22,140 nt of DNA from a virus, in the IMG/VR virus record IMGVR_UViG_3300047468_000050, positions 1 through 22,140 of that record; one strand, given 5' to 3'. The notes beneath the pieces were generated by a model. The model saw nothing but the letters and a program-made list of their open reading frames with translations. It did not search any database and was not told where the DNA came from. This document shows, in pieces, positions 1 through 7,181 of this stretch (position 1 is its first letter; each line of letters starts with the position of its first letter). The position numbers were made by a program, and so were the translations under genes.

Positions 1-466
1 ACAGAGACTCGACTACCTGCGACAGGCGCTGCCAGAGGCCCGCTGCGGCGCCTGGGTCCGCGGCGGATGCGCCGAAAAAAGAGGCAAAGTTGACCGTGAG
101 AGCAAACCCGAGCCACTGCGTGTAGGCGTCATACCTCGCCGCAAAATGGTCATCGAGCAGCGAGCTCAAGAGGGGCTCGCGGTCGCCGTCGAGCACGAGC
201 ACGGTTGTCTTGGCGAGCTCGTCGCTGATGGTCTCGACGTCGGCGGAAGCGATGCGCAGCGTGAGCTCGCGGATCGCGTCGCTAGCGCCGATTGCGAGCG
301 CCCCGCTGCCGTCTGACGAGTCGCGCACGACGCCGTCGACGAATGATGCAGTCATGGGCCCGAGCAGCTTGAGCAGGCGCACAGCCATAACGCGGCCGGC
401 TTTCGCGCCGAGCGGCGTGACGCGATAGACCGTGCCGCATATGAGCTTCTCTTGCGGTGTGCGCAT
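1..466 (-). CDS. Phage tail assembly chaperone (C-terminal end beyond window)
   Basis: This frame is open from an ATG at 466 to the window edge (155 codons, no stop). The N-terminus reads MRTPQEKLICGTVYRV. A segment about 120-140 residues in contains DDHFAARYDAYTQWLGFAL followed by VNFASFFG. A HFxxRY...WLxFAL.VNFxSFF block of this kind is typical of phage tail assembly chaperones, which bind the tape-measure protein while the tube is built. The start lies 1 bp beyond the tail-tube stop codon, and GGTGG upstream could serve as a weak ribosome site. The position directly after tube and sheath genes supports the call. Many such chaperones have a frameshifted longer product; that part, if present, is outside the window. 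Confidence 0.8.
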   Translation of the reverse strand, partial: MRTPQEKLICGTVYRVTPLGAKAGRVMAVRLLKLLGPMTASFVDGVVRDSSDGSGALAIGASDAIRELTLRIASADVETISDELAKTTVLVLDGDREPLLSSLLDDHFAARYDAYTQWLGFALTVNFASFFGASAADPGAAAGLWQRLSQVVESL

Positions 467-467
467 C

Positions 468-905
468 CTAGCGACCACCCACAAACGCAGTGCGCGCGTC
501 GGCGAGCTTGATGCGCCACTCGTTGACGTTGACCGTCTTTCCGAGCTTGATTTCAGGGGGCCCGATGATCCATGCGCGCGAGCTGCCGACGATGGTTTTC
601 CCGCCCGTGTCGCGCACAGCGAATGCGCCCGCGCCGCCGCCGTTCACGGTCTTGATGTCGGCGAGCAGAATGCCGCTGAGCAGGTCGTTGGCGCCCGCGG
701 TCTGCGCGTACTTGAGCGTAGCGATGGCCGAAAAGTTGTTAGTTCTGACGCGGGTGACCTCGCCGTCTGCGCCGACGTAGGCGCTAAACCAGTCGTCATC
801 CCACTCGACGGTGACAACCTCGTCCTCTGCGTAGCCGCCGTTTGACAGCAGAATCGCATTGAGCGAGACGGTCATTTCATTGATGTTCCATGCCTTGAAG
901 CCCAC
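468..905 (-). CDS. Tail tube protein, DUF3277-like
   Basis: The product is 145 residues and probably forms the inner tube of a contractile tail. It begins (V)GFKAWNINEMTVSLNAI. It has the mix of short beta-strand segments seen in phage tube proteins, including GGYAEDEVVTVEWDDDWFSAY and a middle stretch with LKYAQTAGANDLLS. In the DUF3277 family this composition and length of about 145 residues are usual, and the gene normally follows a DUF3383 sheath gene, as here. The GTG at 905 is chosen because a near-perfect Shine-Dalgarno lies 6 nt upstream, the strongest in the window, fitting a protein made in high copy number. The function is inferred from family resemblance and gene order. Confidence 0.85.
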   Translation of the reverse strand: MGFKAWNINEMTVSLNAILLSNGGYAEDEVVTVEWDDDWFSAYVGADGEVTRVRTNNFSAIATLKYAQTAGANDLLSGILLADIKTVNGGGAGAFAVRDTGGKTIVGSSRAWIIGPPEIKLGKTVNVNEWRIKLADARTAFVGGR

Positions 906-911
906 GCGTGC

Positions 912-919
912 ACCTCCTT
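912..919 (-). promoter_or_regulatory. Strong ribosome binding site for the tail tube gene
   Basis: Read on the minus strand this is AAGGAGGT, an almost complete anti-16S match, placed 6 nt before the GTG at 905. It fixes the tube start and predicts high translation. Most other genes here have weak sites or depend on overlap with the previous stop codon. Confidence 0.8.
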
Positions 920-929
920 CGTCTGACTG

Positions 930-2246
930 TTAGACCTGAACCGTGCCCTCGATGCGCACGTGGTGGATGGCGCCCGACAAGCAATAGCTGTAGCGCATGT
1001 CGGGCAGAATGCGCTGCCGCTTGAGGTTGGGGTCGATGGCACCTAACGGCGGCGCGGTGACTGCGTAGTCTTGCTCGCCGTCGATGAGCCCCTGCGCGAT
1101 GCCCTCTTGGATTTGCGCGAGGATCTGCGTGCGCACGAGCTCGATGCCCGCGGTCGTGTAGGGCACGACGTCGTTGCTGCCGAGCAGCAGAATGACGCGC
1201 GTTTGCACGCCGATGGTGAACCAGTCGATCGCAACGGTGACGTCGAGGAAACGCCCGCTCGCGGCCCACCCGTAGAGCGTCCACCCGTTGCCCTTCATGT
1301 TGGTGTAGTAGTTGGCGCTCTTAGCTTTGACCGTGCCCCGCGTGGTCGCGTCGTAGGGCACTTTGGTGATGGTGGCGATCTCTTTGTTTGCCCACGTCGC
1401 CGGGCCCGGGAGCTTGGGCAGCATGACGCCGAGCAGCCCCGCGACGAGCGGCTCGCCGACGGGTTGGTGGTACCACCACGACGAGCGGTGATAACCCGAC
1501 GCCATGGCCGTCGAAGCGACGTCGGTGGTGCTGCCTGGCGAGCTGACCTCATAGTCGCCCGTCTGCGCGAGGTAGAGCACGACCTCAGACTCTGCCCACG
1601 CTGCCGCGTCGAGCTGCGCCTGCTTGCCCGGGGTGACGAGGTCGAGGCCATACCAGTCGCCGTCATACGAGCGGATGGCTGTCAGGTCGGCCGACGGCAG
1701 CACGCTCGGCGCTGGCGTCGTGTCCATGAGGCGCATGTTGCCACTGATAGCGGTGTAGGCGTGCACGACGCTGGACGTGTCGCCGACGATGGTGATCACG
1801 GCGCCGGCTGCAGTGGCTGTGATGTCGGTGATCACGTTGAGCGCTGCGACGAGCAGCCCGGTGACGGTGTCGACGAGTGCCGGCGGCGAGCTCGTGACGA
1901 GCACGGGGATGCCGTCGACGGTGATGCGGTATTGCTCGTTGGCCGCGGTCGGCGCCGCGACGGTGAGCGTGACGGTCTGCGAGAATGTGCCGGTGAGTTT
2001 TCCGATCTTGAAGCTCGGCGGGCTCGGCGTCTGCGACTTGAGCGCTCGAGCTCGCAGGTAGACGGGCGAGGTGACGGGCACGCTGTAGGGTGCCTTGGTG
2101 AGCTCGCTCGCGTCGTTGAATGTCCGCACGAGCTCGGGCCAGTAGTTGTGCACCGCGGCGATGAGCCCGATGCCAAACCCTTGCTGCGTGACAGTGGCAT
2201 CCTGCACGACGAAAGAGTGTGTGATGACTTCGGCTTCAACGCCCAT
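930..2246 (-). CDS. Contractile tail sheath protein, DUF3383-like
   Basis: The product is 438 residues and is expected to be the sheath subunit that contracts around the tube, which makes this a myovirus-type tail. The C-terminal half carries the family's recognisable run: LPGPATWANKEIATI, then a YYTNMKGNGWTLYG segment, DVTVAIDWFTIGVQTRV, PYTTAGIELVRTQI, and a final RYSYCLSGAIHHVRIEGTV. The same pattern ends DUF3383 sheath proteins. The middle third (roughly residues 75-180) is Thr/Ala/Val-rich and looks like an inserted Ig-like surface domain. The ATG at 2246 has AAAGGA 10 nt upstream (2257-2262 on the plus strand) and overlaps the preceding neck gene by 11 bp. The tail tube gene follows after a 24-bp gap. 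Confidence 0.9.
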   Translation of the reverse strand: MGVEAEVITHSFVVQDATVTQQGFGIGLIAAVHNYWPELVRTFNDASELTKAPYSVPVTSPVYLRARALKSQTPSPPSFKIGKLTGTFSQTVTLTVAAPTAANEQYRITVDGIPVLVTSSPPALVDTVTGLLVAALNVITDITATAAGAVITIVGDTSSVVHAYTAISGNMRLMDTTPAPSVLPSADLTAIRSYDGDWYGLDLVTPGKQAQLDAAAWAESEVVLYLAQTGDYEVSSPGSTTDVASTAMASGYHRSSWWYHQPVGEPLVAGLLGVMLPKLPGPATWANKEIATITKVPYDATTRGTVKAKSANYYTNMKGNGWTLYGWAASGRFLDVTVAIDWFTIGVQTRVILLLGSNDVVPYTTAGIELVRTQILAQIQEGIAQGLIDGEQDYAVTAPPLGAIDPNLKRQRILPDMRYSYCLSGAIHHVRIEGTVQV

Positions 2247-2928
2247 GGCTTGTTAGTCCTTTGCGAGTGCGAGCAGACAGCAGTGGAGTCGGCGCGATGG
2301 GCTTGTCGATGGTGTCGGGCCCGACGGCAAACGGTGAATCGGGGCGGCCTTGCGTGTGTGAGCACACAGAGCCGCTGACAATCACGTGCTCGATGGTGTC
2401 GATGGTCTCGACGTCGCTGCCGTCGGCCTGACACTCGCAGAGCGTGTCGAACGCATACTGCATATAGAGGTCGAGCGACGCCTGCGATTCTTGCCTTTTG
2501 TCGAACACGCGCTGCAGGTCGACGAGCTCGGCGGGCGAGTCGAGCGACACGCCTAGCGACGAAAAGAGCGAGAGCGTGCTCGGCAGTGAGAGCGAGTCAC
2601 GCACGCGCTCGAGATAGCGAAACGCACGGCCCCACGGCGTGTAGTCGCGCGTGGTGACCACGATTGAGAGCGTGAATGCACGGTTGCCGATGATCTGCAC
2701 GATCGGCATGCCGGTCGGGTTTGCGGGGTCGGTGGCGGCGAGATAGCGCGTCTCGTCGCTCGTGAGCAGCTGCGAGTATGGGCCCGAGTTGCCGAGCAGG
2801 CGCAGCGAGGCGTTAGGCGTGCCGAGCATGCCGACGGGCTCGCCCTCCCACGTCACGTCATCGACGGGGATGCGCGAGCGCTCGGCAATCCAACACCGCA
2901 TGCTGTCGGCGTAGAGCTGCCAGTCCAT
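2236..2928 (-). CDS. Phage neck/tail terminator protein (LIC_12616-like)
   Basis: The product is 230 residues. It reads MDWQLYADSMRCWIAERSR at the N-terminus, with QIIGNRAFTLSIVVTTRDY and a FRYLERVRDSLSLPSTLSLF segment in the middle, then LQRVFDKRQESQASLDLYM. Myovirus proteins of the LIC_12616 neck-terminator type show the same order: a capped beta-sandwich, an FRxLExVRxxLxLPSxL helix, and a region with an RxExRAxLD-like motif. Such proteins cap the tail tube and join it to the neck. The start is coupled to the previous gene by a TAATG junction, and the 3' end overlaps the sheath start by 11 bp. Residues after about 180 are Ser/Pro-rich and include two Cys, without an assigned role. Confidence 0.7.
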   Translation of the reverse strand: MDWQLYADSMRCWIAERSRIPVDDVTWEGEPVGMLGTPNASLRLLGNSGPYSQLLTSDETRYLAATDPANPTGMPIVQIIGNRAFTLSIVVTTRDYTPWGRAFRYLERVRDSLSLPSTLSLFSSLGVSLDSPAELVDLQRVFDKRQESQASLDLYMQYAFDTLCECQADGSDVETIDTIEHVIVSGSVCSHTQGRPDSPFAVGPDTIDKPIAPTPLLSARTRKGLTSHGR

Positions 2929-3485
2929 TAGGCCCCCGCTGCTGCGGGTGGGAACCCGCCGCTCGAGCTCGGCGCCCTGACGCCGCCACCCATGTGGACT
3001 TCATACGTGATGCTGCGCTTGAGATGCCCGTAGCGGATGAGCGGCGTTGCCGAGCCCTTGATCTTGATGGTGATGGGGTGGTTAGGCGGCGGGATGTGGT
3101 TGTCGATGCGCTGCTTGATGAGCCCAACGATGTACTCGCCGAGCAGGCGCAGCCCCCGCTCGAGCTCTTTGCTGTCGCCCTGGCTCTTTTCCCAGCGCTG
3201 CAGGTAGCGCCCTGCGCGCTCGCCTATCGCGGGCGCGTATTGGTCGATGGCCCCGCGGATGAACGAGCGCTGCGGCACACTCAAGCCAAACTCGTGGATC
3301 GTGGCGAGCTCGACGTTGGTGAGCCCGGCGCCGGTGCCGTCGGGGTCGGGATGCTTGCGTTGCCCCGACTTGCCCTGCACGCCTATGAGCACGTAGGGCG
3401 AGTTTGCAGGGTTGCCGGTGTCGGCAGCTTTCGCTGCTTTCTCGGTCGCCTCCCAACCGCGGTCTATGTCATCGATGGTGATCAC
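2928..3485 (-). CDS. Virion morphogenesis / neck protein, HK97 gp10-like
   Basis: The product is 185 residues from a GTG at 3485, within a longer open frame. This start is chosen because GTGA overlaps the previous stop codon, and because codons further upstream encode only Arg/Ala-rich shadow sequence. Recognisable stretches are YVLIGVQGKSGQ, then NVELATIHEFGLS followed by VPQRSFIRGAID. A gene of this type (A-x-I-HEFG... PxRSFlR) is standard in head-tail joining proteins related to HK97 gp10 and phage virion-morphogenesis proteins, which act at the neck. The C-terminus reads LIRYGHLKRSITYEV and ends in a Gly/Ala/Pro-rich tail. Position between a connector and the tail terminator supports the assignment. 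The exact family cannot be settled by eye. Confidence 0.7.
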   Translation of the reverse strand: MITIDDIDRGWEATEKAAKAADTGNPANSPYVLIGVQGKSGQRKHPDPDGTGAGLTNVELATIHEFGLSVPQRSFIRGAIDQYAPAIGERAGRYLQRWEKSQGDSKELERGLRLLGEYIVGLIKQRIDNHIPPPNHPITIKIKGSATPLIRYGHLKRSITYEVHMGGGVRAPSSSGGFPPAAAGA

Positions 3486-3913
3486 AGCGCGAGCACCCGA
3501 GGCAGAAAGCTTGCGTGCAGCTCGTTGACGCGGCGCTCGTAGATTGAGCGCGCGCCGTCGGCCTCTTTGTTGGGGTCGAGCCGCGCGAACTCGCCCGCGG
3601 GCGTGAGCACGAGCAGCGCCGCCGTGAGGTTGCTCACGACCATGTCGCGCACGGCCTCTTGCGCCGACGGCTGCGGGCGCACGAGGGGCGCGAGCGGGTC
3701 GGGCGGTGGAAACGTAGGGTCGCGCGGCTCGAGCAGCTTGTAGAGGCGCAGAGCGTTCTCGCTCATGCCGCCGTCGAACGAGCACGCGCAGGCGCTCGCG
3801 CCGTAGTCGGGCGCGATCTGCAGCTCGGCCTCGTAGAGCTTGTGCGCGACGAGCAGAGGGTCAGCGCGGCGGAACTCCGGGAAGGCGGCAAAAATGTGCT
3901 CGACGCTGACCAT
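3482..3913 (-). CDS. Head-tail connector, DUF4054-like
   Basis: The product is 143 residues, starting MVSVEHIFAAFPEFRRADP. The FPEF motif near residue 11, followed by predicted helices (LLVAHKLYEAELQI, SENALRLYKLLEP), matches the pattern of DUF4054 and gp6-type adaptor proteins that sit below the portal. The C-terminal third (NKEADGARSIYERRVNELH) is also helical. The gene begins 1 bp beyond the stop of the Pro/Glu-rich protein upstream and ends in a GTGA overlap with the next neck gene, so the three are probably translated together. Two Cys (ACAC, near residue 42) are unusual for this family. Assignment rests on the motif, length and gene order. Confidence 0.6.
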   Translation of the reverse strand: MVSVEHIFAAFPEFRRADPLLVAHKLYEAELQIAPDYGASACACSFDGGMSENALRLYKLLEPRDPTFPPPDPLAPLVRPQPSAQEAVRDMVVSNLTAALLVLTPAGEFARLDPNKEADGARSIYERRVNELHASFLPRVLAL

Positions 3914-3914
3914 G

Positions 3915-4328
3915 TTAGCGGCGCTTGGCTCTGCTCGCGGCGGGTGGGGGTGGCGGCTCGAGCTCGGGCTCTAGCTCGAGCTCGATTTCGGGCTCGAGCT
4001 CGGGGGTGACCTCGAGCGTGACGACGCGGGGCTGCTCGAGCTCGGCGGCGGTCGGCGGCGGGTGCACGCAATCGCTGAGCGCGACGGGCCCCGCGATGCC
4101 GGCGGGCTCGCCGACGAGCGCCGGTGCAGCTGCGGGCGGCGCGTCCTCGATGGCGATCTCGCCCTGCGCCACGAACGGGCGCAAGGGGCCCGCGAGCGCG
4201 GCGCGCACAGCCTGCTCGAGCTCGGGCGGCACCTCGACGCGGTCGAGCGGCACGAGCATCAAGATGCCGAGCCCTTGGCCTGGCGCAGCGATGGACAACA
4301 GACGCGGTGAGCGGTTGGTGATGTTCAT
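3915..4328 (-). CDS. Pro/Glu-rich small virion-module protein, copy B
   Basis: The product is 137 residues with no recognised family name. The N-terminal domain (residues 1-60) reads [13 protein letters not shown], then [15 protein letters not shown], and contains [16 protein letters not shown] at 43-58. The neighbouring upstream gene has [16 protein letters not shown] at the matching place, so the two look like tandem duplicates. The rest is low complexity: an Ala/Pro linker, an acidic stretch of Glu/Leu/Pro (about 105-125), then five Pro and a basic tip ending AKRR. ATG at 4328 overlaps the stop of copy A (ATGA). Location between capsid and connector genes suggests a minor head component or decoration; this is inference. 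Confidence 0.6.
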   Translation of the reverse strand: MNITNRSPRLLSIAAPGQGLGILMLVPLDRVEVPPELEQAVRAALAGPLRPFVAQGEIAIEDAPPAAAPALVGEPAGIAGPVALSDCVHPPPTAAELEQPRVVTLEVTPELEPEIELELEPELEPPPPPAASRAKRR

Positions 4329-4828
4329 GAGGTCGGCTCGTGGCGCTTGGTGCGGCGGTGGTGTCGGTGGTGCTCGAGCTCGGGCGCGGGCGCGGCCTCG
4401 GGTTCTGGCTCGGGTTCTGGCTCGGGCTCGGGTTCTGGCTCGGGCTCGGGTTCTGGCTCGGGCTCGGGCTCGGGCTGGCCCTCGCCGCCCGTCTCGCCCT
4501 CGCCGCCCGTCTCCGGCGGCGGCTCGGGTGCATAGGGGTCTTCGTGCTCGCCGGGCCCGAGCTCGGGGACCGTGAGCACGCGGTTGGTGAGCGGGTCGGT
4601 GGCGTACGGTACCGTCTGCGCTTGCCTGCTCGTTTTGAGGTATCCCGCAGCCACAAACGGAGCGAGCGGGCCCGCGAGCGCTGCGTTTACAGCGTCGACG
4701 TCGGTGCCCATGTACTGATAGAGCAGTCCGTTGTTAGGCACTTGCCCGAGCTTGCGGAACTGCTGGATGCCACCCGCCGCGGTGAGCAGGAAGCTGACGA
4801 TCTGCGGTCCAGTGTTGGCGATGTGCAT
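4325..4828 (-). CDS. Pro/Glu-rich small virion-module protein, copy A
   Basis: The product is 167 residues and not assigned to a named family. Residues 1-65 form a short domain ([15 protein letters not shown] ... [18 protein letters not shown]) shared in outline with the next gene. After a linker containing two copies of GETGGEG-like sequence, the protein contains 13 consecutive Pro-Glu pairs, then an Ala/Pro stretch and a His/Arg-rich end ([11 protein letters not shown]). This layout of folded head, rigid acidic rod and basic tip suggests a spike-like or tethering protein, but nothing shows its function. It starts 123 bp after the capsid stop and overlaps the next gene by ATGA. Gene order suggests it is a virion protein. 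Confidence 0.6.
   Translation of the reverse strand: MHIANTGPQIVSFLLTAAGGIQQFRKLGQVPNNGLLYQYMGTDVDAVNAALAGPLAPFVAAGYLKTSRQAQTVPYATDPLTNRVLTVPELGPGEHEDPYAPEPPPETGGEGETGGEGQPEPEPEPEPEPEPEPEPEPEPEPEPEAAPAPELEHHRHHRRTKRHEPTS
4397..4474 (-). repeat. Hexanucleotide repeat coding for (Pro-Glu)13
   Basis: Thirteen tandem 6-bp units, mixing CCCGAG and CCAGAA on the minus strand, encode an uninterrupted Pro-Glu run. The units are not identical: the CCAGAA variants recur every two or three units, which suggests growth by duplication of 12- or 18-bp blocks. Copy number is likely to vary between relatives. Confidence 0.9.
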
Positions 4829-4876
4829 GGTTTACCGACGGGGCGAGTGACTTGAGCGAGGCGCAAGGGTGCCGCT

Positions 4877-4895
4877 GCGCCGCCGTGAGCGGCGC
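4877..4895 (-). other. GC-rich stem-loop downstream of the capsid gene
   Basis: A perfect 7-bp inverted repeat (GCGCCGC / GCGGCGC) with a 5-nt loop lies about 57 nt after the capsid stop codon, in a 123-bp gap with no gene. No T-run follows on the minus strand, so it is not a standard intrinsic terminator. It could stabilise the capsid mRNA end or weaken expression of downstream genes. It may also be chance in a GC-rich gap. Confidence 0.35.
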
Positions 4896-4951
4896 GCGGG
4901 CAGTAGCGGGGCGAGCGGTGTGTGCGAGCGTTGTGCGCGCGAGAGGCGCTG

Positions 4952-6016
4952 CTAGATGCCGTCCATGTAGACGCCCGAGAGCGGCAGCTCCCACGCGACG
5001 CCGCCCGCGCGGGCCATGCTGTTGACCACGAGTGCGAAGTTTTGCTGCTGCGGCGCCTGCTCGTTGGGCGCTTCGGTGAGCTCGAAGTGCACGTGCTCCT
5101 CGTCGCGGCGGTACCACACAGCGCGAGGCCCGGTGCCGGCGGCGTCTGCGAGGTCGAGGTACTGCCACCAATCCACGTTGCGCACGTACTGCGTGCGCTC
5201 GAGATAGACGGACAGGATCGTGTCGCTCGGGTCGGCGCCTGCGCCGGTGTAGAGCGAGGTGTTTTGAATGTAGCGCAGCTTGGCGAGCGGCAAGAGCAGC
5301 GTGTCAGGTGACTCGACGCCCTTGGTGGCGACGAGGATCGCAGTCTCGCCCGCGAGCAAGTCGTTGAGCACGTCTTGCGGGGTCTTCGTGCCGCTGCCCC
5401 ATGCAGTCGTGCCGCCGACGTTGGCAGCGGCGACGACGGGCACGTTGGCATTGTTGAGCAGCCCGCGGATCGTGCTGCCGGGCTCGCCGAGTGCGGCGAG
5501 GCGCTCGAAACGCTGCTCGAAACCGCGACGCACGGCGTCTGCCTTGCGATTGCGGTAGTCGACGCCCGCCATGCTGGCGCGCTTGACGTCGAGCACAGAC
5601 CAGTCATACGCGAGCGCGTACGAGAGAATGTCATAGGTGACCTTGGTGCTGGTCACGGCGACGCGGCGCACGTCGTCGGCGTAGTTCGCGATGAGCTCGG
5701 CGATGCCCGCCGAGTCCCACGCGTAATAAGACCACGTGTCAGCGCCCGCGGGCGCCTCGCTCGTCACGGGTACGAACAAGCGCCACTTGAGTGCGGGGTA
5801 GCGGATCTCACGCAGCCGCTGCGAGATGTACTCGAGCTGCGTGCGAAAGAACGCGGTGTCATTCGCGTCGAGCCGCTCGAGCCCGTGCGTCGCGGCGCGG
5901 GTGAGCGCGAACGATGCGCAGAAGCGGTCGAGCTCGCCTGCATCGAGCCGCAAGCCGATTTGCTCGAGACTGTTGGTGAGGCGGTTGGGGTCGATGGGCG
6001 CGAGCAGTGAGTGCAT
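4952..6016 (-). CDS. Major capsid protein, DUF2184-like
   Basis: The product is 354 residues and probably has the HK97 fold, forming the icosahedral shell. Typical DUF2184 pieces are visible in order: FFRTQLEYISQRLREIRYPAL (about 55-75, broken here by normal variation), LFVPVTSEAPAGADTWSYY (about 80-98), YADDVRRVAVTSTKVTYDI (about 112-130), then GLLNNANVPVV and a TPQDVLNDLL segment, LLLPLAKLRYI, and a C-terminal FALVVNSMARAGGVAWELP. The gene follows the cement protein and the protease/scaffold gene, the normal order. ATG at 6016 has AAAGGA 12 nt upstream. No internal frameshift or fusion is seen. Confidence is high from combined sequence pattern and order. Confidence 0.88.
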   Translation of the reverse strand: MHSLLAPIDPNRLTNSLEQIGLRLDAGELDRFCASFALTRAATHGLERLDANDTAFFRTQLEYISQRLREIRYPALKWRLFVPVTSEAPAGADTWSYYAWDSAGIAELIANYADDVRRVAVTSTKVTYDILSYALAYDWSVLDVKRASMAGVDYRNRKADAVRRGFEQRFERLAALGEPGSTIRGLLNNANVPVVAAANVGGTTAWGSGTKTPQDVLNDLLAGETAILVATKGVESPDTLLLPLAKLRYIQNTSLYTGAGADPSDTILSVYLERTQYVRNVDWWQYLDLADAAGTGPRAVWYRRDEEHVHFELTEAPNEQAPQQQNFALVVNSMARAGGVAWELPLSGVYMDGI

Positions 6017-6064
6017 AGCGGTGGTGTTTCCTTTAGGGCGCGCGGTGGGTGCGAGCGGCTCGGG

Positions 6065-6556
6065 TCAGAGGTTGATCTCGACGATGGCGACGCCGCCAAT
6101 GGCTGCGCCCTGCACTACGGTGAGGTACGGGGCTACGACTGCGTTGCCCGCGTCTGCGTCAGCACGCAGCGCGCCGAGCACGGTGCCCGCGCCGACGAGC
6201 CCGAATCGCACAAACGGGTTTGTGTGCGCCGCGAGCGCGGTCTCAGCGATGATGGCAATGCGGCCCTTGCGCAGCACGGGTAGCTGCGCGCCGATTCTGT
6301 AAGGCGGCTCGGGATAGGACGGGTCCCACTGCGTGATGCCTGCAACGCCGTTGAGCGTGGTGACGTCGATGCTGGCTGCGACGCTGCGCACTGCCTTGGG
6401 CGGTTTGCCCGCGGTGGTGTCGTAGGCGACCACGACGCCGACGGGGATCGCGGTGGCCACTGCGAGCCCCGTGACTGCGGCGTGTATATAGTTCTCGATG
6501 AGCTGCCCGTGCACTCCAATCGGGGGCTCGTAATTGTAGACTAGTTGCCCTGGCAT
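6065..6556 (-). CDS. Capsid cement/decoration protein (Gp24-like)
   Basis: The product is 163 residues. It is rich in Val, Ala, Gly and Ile, with almost no long helices, and has segments such as AIPVGVVVAYDTTAG, NGVAGITQWDP and LPVLRKGRIAIIAE that look like a small beta-barrel. The C-terminus (VVQGAAIGGVAIVEINL) is hydrophobic beta-strand. Phage structural cement proteins of the Gp24 group have this length and pattern and normally lie just before a DUF2184 capsid gene, as here. They bind the outer capsid surface and stabilise it. ATG at 6556 has no clear Shine-Dalgarno. The spacing to the capsid gene is 48 bp. Confidence 0.7.
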   Translation of the reverse strand: MPGQLVYNYEPPIGVHGQLIENYIHAAVTGLAVATAIPVGVVVAYDTTAGKPPKAVRSVAASIDVTTLNGVAGITQWDPSYPEPPYRIGAQLPVLRKGRIAIIAETALAAHTNPFVRFGLVGAGTVLGALRADADAGNAVVAPYLTVVQGAAIGGVAIVEINL

Positions 6557-6608
6557 ACGGTCGTATCGCTTTCGGTTGGGTGTTGACGCGCGTGTGTGTG
6601 TGGGCTTG

Positions 6609-7181
6609 TTAGGTGCGAGTAACCGAGAGCGGCTGCCGCCACGCGGGCGGCTCGTAGGCCGGGGTGTGCGAGCCGCCCGCGGGCTCGCGTGACTTGAGCT
6701 GCGCGCGCACTACGTCGGCGGCGCTCGTGCCGGCAGGGAAGCCGTCGGCGCGTCGGTGCGGGTCTTTGCCGCCGCCCGCGGGCTTGATCTGCTTGGTGGT
6801 CGCGGTGAAGTAGGCGGCGACGTACTCGTCAGACTGGCCGGTCATGCTCGCAGCCGAGTCGAGGTGCGCTATGGCCTTCTCTTGGATCTGACGGCTCGTG
6901 AGCCCCGTGAGCTCGACGCCTGCGCCGAGCACGGCGCGTGCAGCGTCGAACAGCGCGACGCGTTCTGCGACGAGCGAATCGAGGCGCTTGGTATCGCTCG
7001 CAGCTGCGAGCTGCTTGGCGGTCGCGTCGAGCTCGGCGGTTTTGGCGTCGAGGCGCTTCTGCAGGTCTGCGCTTGACGCGGTTGCAGTCTCGAGCTGCGC
7101 GGTGACCTTGCGCACGAGCTGCTCGGCCTGCGGGGTGACTTGCGCGTCGATGCCATCTATGCGGACGGTAACTAGATCCAT
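6609..7181 (-). CDS. Possible internal-start scaffold protein within the DUF2213 gene
   Basis: The internal ATG at 7181 (MDLVTVRIDGIDAQV) lies exactly at the boundary between the protease-like domain and the coiled-coil half. AAAGGA at 7191-7196 is placed 9 nt upstream. The same hexamer precedes the sheath and capsid starts. The product would be 190 residues, all scaffold region, in frame with the full-length protein. In lambda the scaffold Nu3 is made in the same way from inside the protease gene C. Initiation here is not proven. Confidence 0.45.
   Translation of the reverse strand: MDLVTVRIDGIDAQVTPQAEQLVRKVTAQLETATASSADLQKRLDAKTAELDATAKQLAAASDTKRLDSLVAERVALFDAARAVLGAGVELTGLTSRQIQEKAIAHLDSAASMTGQSDEYVAAYFTATTKQIKPAGGGKDPHRRADGFPAGTSAADVVRAQLKSREPAGGSHTPAYEPPAWRQPLSVTRT

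Noticed and set aside
920-933. CGTCTGACTGTTAG, which occurs inverted at 22048-22061, near the other end of the window
   Set aside because: A single 14-bp match between distant sites is about what chance gives in 22 kb on two strands, and flanks do not match. It is not supported as an attachment site or terminal repeat.
1071-2378. A 435-codon open frame on the plus strand
   Set aside because: It is antisense to the sheath gene, is dominated by Arg/Ala/Asp, and has no ribosome site or known motif. It reflects the GC-rich third positions of the real gene.
4877-4895. Intrinsic terminator after the capsid gene
   Set aside because: The stem is strong but no T-run follows on the transcribed strand, and further virion genes lie downstream in the same unit.
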